Positions 45,969 through 53,876 of a DNA stretch of 64,000 bases are shown piece after piece. Under the pieces are notes generated by a model, which was given only the letters and a program-made list of their open reading frames with translations, had not been told where the DNA came from and searched no databases. Both the position numbers and the translations under genes were made by a program. Numbering within the stretch: the stretch's first letter is position 1; each line of letters starts with the position of its first letter. The stretch is from positions 1 to 64,000 of the forward strand of contig JAEUHE010000179.1 in assembly GCA_016793885.1 (NCBI GenBank). The letters run 5' to 3'. This DNA comes from Verrucomicrobiales bacterium. Lineage in GTDB: Bacteria > Verrucomicrobiota > Verrucomicrobiia > Limisphaerales > UBA11320.

Positions 45969-47015
45969 CTACCCGCGATGAGCGTCGGCAAGGCTTCGGG
46001 AAATCTCCTCGGGAGATACCACCGCCGTGCCAATTTTTCCCACGACCACCCCCGCCGCGTGATTGGAGAGCAGAGCCGCCTCCACGGGCGAAGCCCCACT
46101 CGCGATGGCCAGCGTGAAGCAGGCAATCACCGTATCGCCCGCCCCCGAGACGTCAAATACCTCCTGGGCAACCGTTGGGATGTGCAAGGGAGGGGTGTCA
46201 CGTTGACAAAGCAGCATGCCTTGTTCTCCCAGGGTGATCAGCAGGAGCGCCGGTTCCAGCTCCTCGAACAATGCGCGCGCGACCGCCCTGAGCCCTTTAT
46301 CGCGCAGCGGATCTCGGTCTCGGGGAGCCTCGGTCATTCTCGCCAGCTCGAAGGCCTCTTTCCGATTCGGCGTGATTAAGGAGAGGCCGCGTAAATCCAG
46401 CCGGTGAACGGGCTTGGGGTCGAGGCTCAGCCACACTCCGTGGGCACGACAGAGTTCTTTCAGCGCATCCAGGAGCGTCTGGGAAACCAAGCCTTTGCCA
46501 TAATCGCCCACGATGACCGCATCGCAGTGTCTGATGTCCCGTGCTACCGCCGCAATCAGGCCGCGAGTGGCCGCCTCGTCTAATTCCTCCTTGGATTCGC
46601 GGTCCACCCGGACCACCTGTTGCCGGTGAGCTACAATGCGCGTCTTGATGCTGGTGAACCGTTTCGGATGGCGGAGCAGGTGACGGCAGTTCACATGCTG
46701 GGCAGAGAGCAGGTTTTGCAACTGCTCTCCCGCACGGTCATCCCCAACCACACTATAGATCTTGGCCGGGCAACCCAGTGCCGCCAGGTTCCGGGCGACA
46801 TTGGCCGCTCCGCCGGGAATAAAGCTTTCCCGCTCGAAATCGACGATCGGCACCGGCGCCTCCGGTGAGATTCGACCCACGCTGCCCCAGATGAACTGGT
46901 CGAGCATGACATCCCCGATCACCAAAACACGGGCGTCGCCGGCCCGCTTCAGCAGTGCCTGAATGCGTGCGGGTTTGGGGTAACCGTGGGAGGAATTGGA
47001 CGGGGAGGATGCCAT
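45969..47015 (-). CDS. hldE: D-glycero-beta-D-manno-heptose-7-phosphate kinase (RfaE domain I type)
   Basis: A PfkB-family sugar kinase of 348 residues that matches the kinase half of HldE. It shows VLVIGDVMLDQFIWGSVGRISPEAPVPIV at the start, the GGAANVARNLAALG motif near residue 75, and the anion-hole DVSGAGDTVIACF near residue 285. It makes heptose-1,7-bisphosphate for the ADP-heptose of the LPS inner core. The nucleotidyltransferase half of the bifunctional enzyme is absent, so it must be a separate gene elsewhere (the symbol rfaE1 is equally used). It follows thiG with a 25-base gap and converges with the RDD gene, 13 bases apart. Confidence 0.92.
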   Translation of the reverse strand: MASSPSNSSHGYPKPARIQALLKRAGDARVLVIGDVMLDQFIWGSVGRISPEAPVPIVDFERESFIPGGAANVARNLAALGCPAKIYSVVGDDRAGEQLQNLLSAQHVNCRHLLRHPKRFTSIKTRIVAHRQQVVRVDRESKEELDEAATRGLIAAVARDIRHCDAVIVGDYGKGLVSQTLLDALKELCRAHGVWLSLDPKPVHRLDLRGLSLITPNRKEAFELARMTEAPRDRDPLRDKGLRAVARALFEELEPALLLITLGEQGMLLCQRDTPPLHIPTVAQEVFDVSGAGDTVIACFTLAIASGASPVEAALLSNHAAGVVVGKIGTAVVSPEEISRSLADAHRG

Positions 47016-47040
47016 GGGAGATCAGATGAGGCGGTTTAGG

Positions 47041-47829
47041 TTAGTTGAGAAAAGCGGTGAGTGGACTGGTTGGCACGGCCGACGTCCCCGCCTCGGCCAG
47101 GCCCATCTCGTAGGCGGCGCGTCCCGCTTGAACCGCCTGGCTGAACGCTGTGGCCATTCGGCAGGGGTTGCTGGCGATCGCGATGGCCGTGTTGATCAGC
47201 ACCGCGTCAGCTCCTAGTTCCATGGCCTCAGCGGCATGACTGGGCGCCCCCAAACCGGCATCGACCACCACCGGGACAGTTGCTTGCTCGATAATGATGC
47301 GTATCTGGTCCCGGGTTTGAACCCCGCGATTGGAGCCGATCGGCGCCCCCAACGGCATGACAGTCGCCACCCCCACTTCCTGAAGTCGCTTCGCGAGGAC
47401 GGGATCCGCATTGATGTAGGGCAGGACGGTGAAGCCCTCTTTTACGAGCTGTTCGGCAGCCTTATACGTCTCGATGGGATCCGGCAGCAGGTAACGGGGG
47501 TCGGGGTGGATCTCCAGCTTTACCCATTTTGGCAACCCGGCCGCTGCCGCCAACCGAGCCAGCCGAACCGCTTCCTCGGCATTCATCGCTCCACTGGTGT
47601 TGGGCAGAAGGAGGTAACTGTCTCGGTCGATGAACTCCAGAATGTTGGCGAACGGGTCCTTCTTGCCGCTTAAGTCGGCCCGACGTAGAGCCACGGTGAC
47701 GATTCCAGTGCCGCTGGCAGCCAAGGCATCTCGCATGGATTCCGGGGACGAAAACTTACCCGTCCCCACCAGTAACCGAGAGCTGAAGCTGCGGCCTGCA
47801 ATGACCAAATCGGGCGCGAGTGACAACAT
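47041..47829 (-). CDS. thiG: Thiazole synthase
   Basis: Forms the thiazole phosphate of thiamine from deoxyxylulose phosphate, a glycine-derived imine and the ThiS thiocarboxylate. The 262 residues show a complete TIM barrel with [62 protein letters not shown], and [31 protein letters not shown]. The catalytic lysine is expected in the VKLEI strand. No thiS, thiF, thiH or thiO is in the window, which is unusual because these normally cluster. It lies between a MetE-like gene and the heptose kinase gene. Confidence 0.97.
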   Translation of the reverse strand: MLSLAPDLVIAGRSFSSRLLVGTGKFSSPESMRDALAASGTGIVTVALRRADLSGKKDPFANILEFIDRDSYLLLPNTSGAMNAEEAVRLARLAAAAGLPKWVKLEIHPDPRYLLPDPIETYKAAEQLVKEGFTVLPYINADPVLAKRLQEVGVATVMPLGAPIGSNRGVQTRDQIRIIIEQATVPVVVDAGLGAPSHAAEAMELGADAVLINTAIAIASNPCRMATAFSQAVQAGRAAYEMGLAEAGTSAVPTSPLTAFLN

Positions 47830-47875
47830 TGCAGAAGAGCCTATAAGCGGCCGGGTAAGTTTGTCGAGAGTCCCG

Positions 47876-48916
47876 TTAGCCAGCCAATCCCAAGGACTTC
47901 TTCACCTGCTGAATCCCCAGCACCATGTGACGTAACTTGTCCCGGGCCGCCCACCGGGCCGTTTGACTCAGTCCACAGTCGGGCGCAAAGACGAGCCGCT
48001 CCGGAGGGGCATATTGGAGGCAATGCCGGACTCGTTCGGCAATTTCGGCCGGGCTCTCGATGTAATAGCTTTTAACGTCGATAATTCCAACGGCAGCGTC
48101 CATCCGCTTCACCACCTCACCGATCAAATCGATTTCCGTGAAACAGGTGTTGGCCATCTCGATATGCATTTCATCGACGTGCATGTCTAGAAAGTCGGGA
48201 AACAGCGCACGCGCCTTGCGCCCGCCCACGGCCCGGCCCTTGTAGTTGCCGAAGCAGAGGTGGGTGGCGATACGGCATTTGCCGCGCGCTCCCTCGACGG
48301 TTCGGTTAAAGATATCCACCAGTCGACGGCGATCCTCGCGATGCCCGTAGCAACTCATGGAGGGTTCATCGACACAGATTTCCTGGCAGCCGGCGTGGGC
48401 CAGATCAATGAGTTCTTGCCGCACGATGGGGAGCAGGGCCTCCGTGACAGCATAACGATCAGGATAGCGCGCGTTGGGCAACAGTCGGCCGCTCATGGTA
48501 TACGGCCCGGGGACGCTGACCTTCAGCGTCGGCCCTGCGGGGGCAAGACGTTGCAGACGCCGAAACTCCGCCACACAACCCAATCCCCCGGGAGCCCGCA
48601 GCTCGTCTTGGATCTCATGACGCCCGCGCTGGTCATGTGCTGGTGGGCCCCAACGCCTCGGCGGCTGGCCTTCCAAGGAGATCCCTTGAAGATGTCCATA
48701 GAATGATAAATTGAAATCGAGACGGGTTTGCTCGCCATCTGTGATCACATCGAGCCCAGCCGCCGTCTGGTCGTGAACCGCCGCGATCACCGCATCCTCC
48801 TGAAGTTCCTCCACATCCTTGGAACCGAAACGGTCTAGATTCTGGCTCGCGAATTCGAGCCATCCTGGAAAAGGGTAGCTCCCGACGACCGAGGTGCGCA
48901 GTGGACAAGAGTTCAT
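47876..48916 (-). CDS. MetE-like (cobalamin-independent methionine synthase II) methyltransferase
   Basis: About 346 residues matching the C-terminal catalytic domain of MetE. The start region [15 protein letters not shown] is typical of this family. The zinc ligands are seen in [10 protein letters not shown] (His and Cys), [10 protein letters not shown] (Glu) and [13 protein letters not shown] (Cys). The substrate side contains VSVPGPYTM and [11 protein letters not shown]. It lacks the N-terminal half of full MetE, as do many archaeal and Verrucomicrobial members that use a different methyl donor or a corrinoid protein. The upstream ATG at 48946 and a TTG at 49003 also lie in frame. I chose the ATG at 48916 for its conserved N-terminus. 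Downstream thiG may be in the same operon. Confidence 0.87.
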   Translation of the reverse strand: MNSCPLRTSVVGSYPFPGWLEFASQNLDRFGSKDVEELQEDAVIAAVHDQTAAGLDVITDGEQTRLDFNLSFYGHLQGISLEGQPPRRWGPPAHDQRGRHEIQDELRAPGGLGCVAEFRRLQRLAPAGPTLKVSVPGPYTMSGRLLPNARYPDRYAVTEALLPIVRQELIDLAHAGCQEICVDEPSMSCYGHREDRRRLVDIFNRTVEGARGKCRIATHLCFGNYKGRAVGGRKARALFPDFLDMHVDEMHIEMANTCFTEIDLIGEVVKRMDAAVGIIDVKSYYIESPAEIAERVRHCLQYAPPERLVFAPDCGLSQTARWAARDKLRHMVLGIQQVKKSLGLAG

Positions 48917-49211
48917 AGGCGAAAAACCTGCCCGATTCGGTTTCATCAGGGAAGGCAGAAGTCGCGGGGGGGAATAAGGGGGGGAGGGTGTGAGGCTGGT
49001 CAAGCGAAGGTAATCACACCCAACGCGCTCTCGTTGCAGATTTCGGTTAAAGTCGAATTGGGTTCGTTCCGATAGTGAAATCAGCGATGTGAGGTGTTCG
49101 GTTTTCTGACCGACCGATGCACCACAGTGGGACTGTCAATCCGACCATCTGGTTTTGCGCAGCTCGAGCGATTCCAAGACCGCTGCCGACGAACGAGCCA
49201 ACCCTAGAGTG

Positions 49212-49859
49212 ATGAACATGCGTTTAGTAAAACAAGAACGGGGATTTACCCTCATCGAGATGATCGGTGTGCTGGCGATCATCGGTATCCTAGCAGCGGT
49301 GCTCGTTCCGAAAGTGATGGATGCGGTGGCTCGGAGCAAGGTCAGTGGAACAGCGCTGATCTATAACACCCTGCGAACTGCGGCGGTGGACTACTATTCC
49401 AAGAGTAACGCGTTTCCCGTGCGGAACGGTACCGGAACCGCGGATACCGCCGTCGCGGCCGGTCGGTTTGACGCCGATCTGGTCATCGGGGGCTTCATTG
49501 ATCGTTTGGTCAGCGTTCCTCTCGGCAGCCTCCTGACGTCTGGCGCACTGACGGCCCGCACTCACGTGCGCAGCCGGACCGCACAGGTCTCCGGCACCGT
49601 CACGGTAACCGCCGCCAACAGTGGCAACAATTTTGACCTCGACAACAATACCGCCACCTCCGACTTCTCCTCCGGTATTGTCATCGTCAGCCTGATGATT
49701 CCAGGGGTGCCGCTGAAGGATGCGATCTCCCTCAATCTTCTCATCGACAACGTGAACAATAACGGCAGCACTGCGTCGGACAACCGCGGGCGGTGCATCT
49801 ATTCAGCGCCGGCGGCGAACGGAACGGTCACGGTCTACCTCTACATCGCCCATCAGTAA
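49212..49859 (+). CDS. Prepilin-type major pseudopilin-like protein (system subunit 1)
   Basis: A 215-residue type IV pilin-like protein. The prepilin peptidase site is ERG|FTLIEMIGVLAIIGILAAV, with Glu at mature position 5 and a standard hydrophobic helix. The periplasmic part is Thr/Ala/Asn-rich and low in charge (SGTVTVTAANSGNNFDLDNNTATSDF), without the Asp/Glu calcium site that GspG has. Start ATG at 49212 follows an AGAG-containing stretch. It is the first gene of the cluster and is followed by a terminator-like hairpin before the ATPase gene. The likely role is as main filament subunit. A function beyond that is inference. Confidence 0.9.
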   Translation: MNMRLVKQERGFTLIEMIGVLAIIGILAAVLVPKVMDAVARSKVSGTALIYNTLRTAAVDYYSKSNAFPVRNGTGTADTAVAAGRFDADLVIGGFIDRLVSVPLGSLLTSGALTARTHVRSRTAQVSGTVTVTAANSGNNFDLDNNTATSDFSSGIVIVSLMIPGVPLKDAISLNLLIDNVNNNGSTASDNRGRCIYSAPAANGTVTVYLYIAHQ

Positions 49860-49991
49860 CGGGGCCTCCCGTCCATGAGCCATCTGTCCAGGTTCGAATT
49901 CCTGCGGAATGCGTCTCTAGAGACCCGGCTCGGGAAACCCGGACACGAAGCCTTGCCCCGAATCCCGCGCTTACAGCCTTTCGAAAACAAC

Positions 49992-50033
49992 GCGGCTCCG
50001 ATGGCCCTTAGCCCTCGGGGCCGCAGTTTTCCT
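49992..50033 (+). terminator. Terminator-like hairpin between the pseudopilin and ATPase genes
   Basis: GCGGCTCCGA (49992-50001) pairs with TCGGGGCCGC (50015-50024) over 10 bp with one T-G wobble, followed by AGTTTTCCTTT. It lies about 130 bases after the pseudopilin stop and 30 bases before the ATPase start. A partial terminator here would make much pseudopilin message and less message for the machine proteins, as expected for a filament subunit. Confidence 0.65.
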
Positions 50034-50063
50034 TTCAACCCTTAGCCTACCTATTCGTTACTC

Positions 50064-51737
50064 ATGGCTGCGACTTCCCCCTCGCCACGACTCGGTGACT
50101 GGCTCCTGAACCAGGGTCACGTCTCCCAAACCCAGCTCGACCTTGCGCTGCGCGAGCAGAAGCGCAAAGGCGGCCTGTTAGGAGAGGTGTTGCTCGAGTT
50201 GGGCTTTGTCGAAGAACAGTTGCTGGCTTCGTTCCTGGCATCCAAGACCCAGGGCGAACAAATCACTCTGGGTAACCGTTCCATTCCCCCTGAGGTGATC
50301 CGGCTGGTTCCCCAAACCCTGGCTCGGCGGTTTACTGCGATTCCAGTGGAACTGGTCGATGGCACCCTCAAGGTTGCGATCTCGGATCCCCTCAACGTCA
50401 TCGCCTTCGACGCGATCGAGCAATCCACCCAGCTTCCGGTGGAGTTTGTCGCCGCCACCGAGGGCGATGTCCTGCAGTCCATCGATCGCTGTTACGTCGA
50501 GGGTCAGCGGCTCGACCAGCTGGTCGATGAGTTGCTGAAGATGGGCACGGAGCGGCTGGCGACGACGACCGAGTCGGATGCCCCGATGATCCGGCTGGCC
50601 GACCGCATCATCAACGAAGCGATCCTGATGGAGGCGAGCGACATCCATATCCAGCCGGAGGAAAAGTATCTGCGTATTCGGTGGCGGAAGGATGGTATTC
50701 TGCAGCCTGGCTACCTGATGCCCAAGGAGCTGCAGGCAGCATTGATCGCGCGGTTTAAGATTCTCGGCAAGATGGACATCGCGGATACCCTAAGGCCGCA
50801 AGGCGGGCGCACCACCGTTACCGTGGGTGGTCGCGAGGTAGGATTACGGTTGTCGAGCCTACCGACCTCCTACGGCGAGAGCGTGGTTCTGCGGCTGTTG
50901 GATCGATCGGACAAGCGCTTGGACCTCCAGCGCCTGAACATGCCTCCCGACATGGAGCGCCGGTTCAAGGAACTGCTCGAGCGTCCCCATGGAGTGATTC
51001 TGGTCACAGGCCCCACGGGTAGCGGCAAAACCACCACCCTCTACACCGCGCTGGGGCAGATCAACGCAGCGGAAAAGAGCATTTTCACGCTGGAGGATCC
51101 CATTGAGTATCAGCTTCCACTCGTGCGGCAGACCCAGATCAACGAGACGGTAGGACTCACCTTCGCCGATGGGTTGCGAACGCTGCTTCGTCAGGATCCA
51201 GATGTCATTCTGATCGGAGAGACGCGCGACAAGGAGACCGCGCAGCTAATGGTGCGGGCCGCCCTGACCGGTCATTTGGTGTTCTCGACCTTGCACACCA
51301 ACGATGCTCCGGGAGCCATCCACCGATTGATCGACCTGGGCGTGGAGCCATACCTTATCGCCCCGACGCTCGCCGGAGTCATCGGGCAGCGTCTAGTCCG
51401 CCAGCTCTGTCATGAGTGTCGCCGGCCTCTAGCGAATCCGGAGGCGGCTCTCGCCAAGCTGCGCCTTAAGCCCGCGGGAGATCTACCAGTCCAGCTCTGG
51501 GAACCCGTTGGATGCCCAACGTGTCGTCAAACGGGTTACACCGGGCGTCTGGGTATCTATGAGTTGCTGGCTCTGGACTCCAGCCATCAGGGGCTGATCG
51601 CGATCGACAATGATGAGGAGCGGAGGCGCCGTATCGTAACCGAGGCCGGCTTTGTGCCCATGCTGCAGGATGGGCTCAACAAGGCCATGCGGGGCCTAAC
51701 GACACTGTCGGAGGTGCTCCGAGTGACGCAACTGTAG
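50064..51737 (+). CDS. GspE/PilB-family assembly ATPase
   Basis: A 557-residue hexameric secretion ATPase. The N-terminal PilB-type domain (LGDWLLNQGHVSQTQLDLAL...) is at about 5-150. The catalytic core has Walker A GPTGSGKTTTLY near residues 316-327, the Asp box region with SIFTLEDPIEY, Walker B DPDVILIGETRDKETAQ near 380, and the His box FSTLHTNDAPGAIHR near 410. A zinc-binding module with CHECRR and CPTCRQTGYTGRLG lies near 450-495, as in GspE and PilB but not PilT. It powers extension of the pseudopilus. Start codon ATG at 50064, 13 bases before the next gene at the far end, gives a compact operon with the platform protein. Confidence 0.97.
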   Translation: MAATSPSPRLGDWLLNQGHVSQTQLDLALREQKRKGGLLGEVLLELGFVEEQLLASFLASKTQGEQITLGNRSIPPEVIRLVPQTLARRFTAIPVELVDGTLKVAISDPLNVIAFDAIEQSTQLPVEFVAATEGDVLQSIDRCYVEGQRLDQLVDELLKMGTERLATTTESDAPMIRLADRIINEAILMEASDIHIQPEEKYLRIRWRKDGILQPGYLMPKELQAALIARFKILGKMDIADTLRPQGGRTTVTVGGREVGLRLSSLPTSYGESVVLRLLDRSDKRLDLQRLNMPPDMERRFKELLERPHGVILVTGPTGSGKTTTLYTALGQINAAEKSIFTLEDPIEYQLPLVRQTQINETVGLTFADGLRTLLRQDPDVILIGETRDKETAQLMVRAALTGHLVFSTLHTNDAPGAIHRLIDLGVEPYLIAPTLAGVIGQRLVRQLCHECRRPLANPEAALAKLRLKPAGDLPVQLWEPVGCPTCRQTGYTGRLGIYELLALDSSHQGLIAIDNDEERRRRIVTEAGFVPMLQDGLNKAMRGLTTLSEVLRVTQL

Positions 51738-51750
51738 AGAGGCTCGCGCC

Positions 51751-52956
51751 ATGCCAACTTATGCCTTCACCGCCATATCAGAGAAGGGCCTCGAATACAC
51801 CGGCCAGGAGGAAGCCATGTCGGAGGTCGCCCTGGAGATGCGGTTTCGCAGCCGCGGCCACTGGCTAGCGAAAGTCAGGGAGGCACGCCCAGGACTCGCC
51901 TCAGGCGCAGGATTCACCAGAGGCATTCCCGCCCAGGTTCTGACGGAATTCTTTTTCCAACTCTCGCTCCAGCTGCGAGCTGGGATTCCGCTGGTGACTG
52001 CGCTCAGCAACGACATTACCGAGAACGCTCACCCGACCCTTCGAAAGGTCATGTTGGACCTGGTCGAGCGCGTCCAGTCTGGTCAGACGCTGAGCAGTGC
52101 TTTGTCCATGCACCCGCGGTCGTTTCCGCCTCTCGTCGTCAATTTGATTCGAGCGGGTGAGGCGAGCGGGAAGCTCTCCGAGACCTGCAATCAGGTTCGC
52201 TTGTATCTCGAGTGGTGCGATCACCTTCGCGCGGATGTGCGCCAGGCGCTCATCTATCCGATGTTTATCCTCGGTTGCGCTTTAATGTTCGTTGTGGTGG
52301 TCTTCACGTTCTTGGTTCCGCGGTTCGCCAAACTCCTAACGGAGCTGAACATCCCGCTGCCGGGGCTGACTCAGGCAGTTCTGGGAGTGAGCCAGTTCTT
52401 CGTGCAATATTGGCTGCAGATGCTGCTGGCTCTGGGGGCAGCCGCCGTGGGCTTCAAATTGGTGGTTCGATTCTCGCTGGCGCTCGCTACGGCCATTGAT
52501 CGCTTCAAGCTGGCAGTGCCGTTGCTGGGGCCCATGTGGAAAATGGTGGGCCTCTCCCGATTCTCTCAGAACCTCGCGATCATGTATCAGGCAGGTTTGC
52601 CCTTGTTGGACTGCCTCGATCTCACCCGAACACTGACCGGCAACCTGGTGATCGAGCAGGCCATCGGAGATCTTCGCCAAGCGGTCAACGAGGGGCGTCA
52701 AATGCATACGGCCATGACTGCTCATCCGATCTTCGCCGGCATGCTGGTGCAGATGGTTCGGGTCGGGGAGAACACCGGAAGCCTGGGCACCGCGCTTGAA
52801 AACGTCGCCGCGTACTACAACGAAGTGCTTCCACGTCAGATCAAGCGGCTCTTCACTTTGATAGAGCCGATTCTGATCCTCTTCCTGATTGGTTTTGTTG
52901 GGATCATCGCGCTCTCCATTTTTATGCCCATCGTCAGCCTGCTAACCGTGCAATAA
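51751..52956 (+). CDS. GspF/PilC-family inner-membrane platform protein
   Basis: A 401-residue platform protein of type II secretion or type IV pili. It has two copies of the T2SSF helical domain (one around AQVLTEFFFQLSLQLRAGIPLVTALSNDI, one around FSQNLAIMYQAGLPLLDCLDLTRTL). Membrane spans are at about 165-200 (LIYPMFILGCALMFVVVVFTFLVP), 210-240 and 365-398 (IEPILILFLIGFVGIIALSIFMPIV). The family patterns GEASGKL and VGENTGSLG are present. It interacts with the ATPase encoded just upstream. It follows that gene after 13 bases. Confidence 0.97.
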   Translation: MPTYAFTAISEKGLEYTGQEEAMSEVALEMRFRSRGHWLAKVREARPGLASGAGFTRGIPAQVLTEFFFQLSLQLRAGIPLVTALSNDITENAHPTLRKVMLDLVERVQSGQTLSSALSMHPRSFPPLVVNLIRAGEASGKLSETCNQVRLYLEWCDHLRADVRQALIYPMFILGCALMFVVVVFTFLVPRFAKLLTELNIPLPGLTQAVLGVSQFFVQYWLQMLLALGAAAVGFKLVVRFSLALATAIDRFKLAVPLLGPMWKMVGLSRFSQNLAIMYQAGLPLLDCLDLTRTLTGNLVIEQAIGDLRQAVNEGRQMHTAMTAHPIFAGMLVQMVRVGENTGSLGTALENVAAYYNEVLPRQIKRLFTLIEPILILFLIGFVGIIALSIFMPIVSLLTVQ

Positions 52957-52967
52957 CTCAGAATCTC

Positions 52968-53867
52968 ATGAGCTCGATTGTCAGCCTTTTCGCCCAGAAA
53001 GACCACCGGCGGGGCAGGGGAGGATTCTCCATGATCGAGATGATCGGCGTGCTGGCGATTGTCTCCATCCTTGCCGGAATGGTGGGCCCAAACCTCATTC
53101 GGCGGGTCATCGAATCGAATGCTGCGCGGGAGGCCAAAACCCTTCAGACACTCGCTGACGGACTCAGCTCACACGTTCAGGCCTGGCAGACGATTCCCGG
53201 CTCGGCCTCGTGGGTCACCAATGTCAGCAGTTCCTTGGGGCTTAGCCCGACCGACGTGGCCTACAGTGATCCTGCGAATCCAGCAGGAAGCGGGCGTGTC
53301 TATCTGATTCATCCCGCATTCACCCCGTCCAACGGCACCGACCCGCTCTTCACGTCTTCGGCCTCAGGAAGCGTGGCGCCGACCAACGCTAGAATCCTGA
53401 TCATTAGCTGCACCAAGCGAGGTCTGACGATCCCGGTGACAAGCGGCAAAGCGGCTAACACGGCCGGCAATCGGAACCGGTTCGACAATATATGGAACTG
53501 GTCCTTGAATCCATTCACCAAGGCTCCTCCCACCGGCTGGCCAGCAGCCTGGAACGGCAACGGACACCACCTCCACGTTCAGCGCATCAACCTGGCACCT
53601 CACTTTTTTCGCCTAACCGTGAGCAATCCCAGCTTCCCCGGTGAGATCCCGTTTGCCCAGTTCAACCAGAATCCCACCTTTGCCTTTGATGTCACGAACG
53701 CTGTGGATGCCTACTACTTGCGCGGCACGGTGGTGAGGTTCTATCGGCACGACACGCCCTACACGTCGCCTCCGGCCAATCCTGACGAGTTAAACCTGGT
53801 CCATACCGTTCAAGGGCCCGCGAATTTCATCTACGACGGAATTCCCTCGCGGTGGCGGTTACAGTGA
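52968..53867 (+). CDS. Minor pseudopilin (system subunit 2)
   Basis: A 299-residue prepilin-like protein. The peptidase motif is GRGG|FSMIEMIGVLAIVSILAGM with Glu5. After the hydrophobic helix, the periplasmic region (residues 60-299) is unlike known GspH-J proteins but clearly related to the corresponding part of the next gene. Both have a YLIxPxFxPNxG motif, a xRxxIxSxTKRGLTxPxxSG motif, a Trp-rich WxWxxxP stretch with a HLHVxRxxxAxxFF motif, and a final VHxVQGxAxFxxD segment. It starts 11 bases after the platform gene. The shared domain is of unknown function. Confidence 0.85.
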   Translation: MSSIVSLFAQKDHRRGRGGFSMIEMIGVLAIVSILAGMVGPNLIRRVIESNAAREAKTLQTLADGLSSHVQAWQTIPGSASWVTNVSSSLGLSPTDVAYSDPANPAGSGRVYLIHPAFTPSNGTDPLFTSSASGSVAPTNARILIISCTKRGLTIPVTSGKAANTAGNRNRFDNIWNWSLNPFTKAPPTGWPAAWNGNGHHLHVQRINLAPHFFRLTVSNPSFPGEIPFAQFNQNPTFAFDVTNAVDAYYLRGTVVRFYRHDTPYTSPPANPDELNLVHTVQGPANFIYDGIPSRWRLQ

Positions 53868-53876
53868 GCCCGAGCC

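Noticed and set aside
45969-47015. Ribokinase or 2-keto-3-deoxygluconate kinase
   Set aside because: The N-terminal block DQFIWGSVGRISPEAPVPIV and the GGAANVARNLAALG motif are specific to the HldE/RfaE kinase domain.
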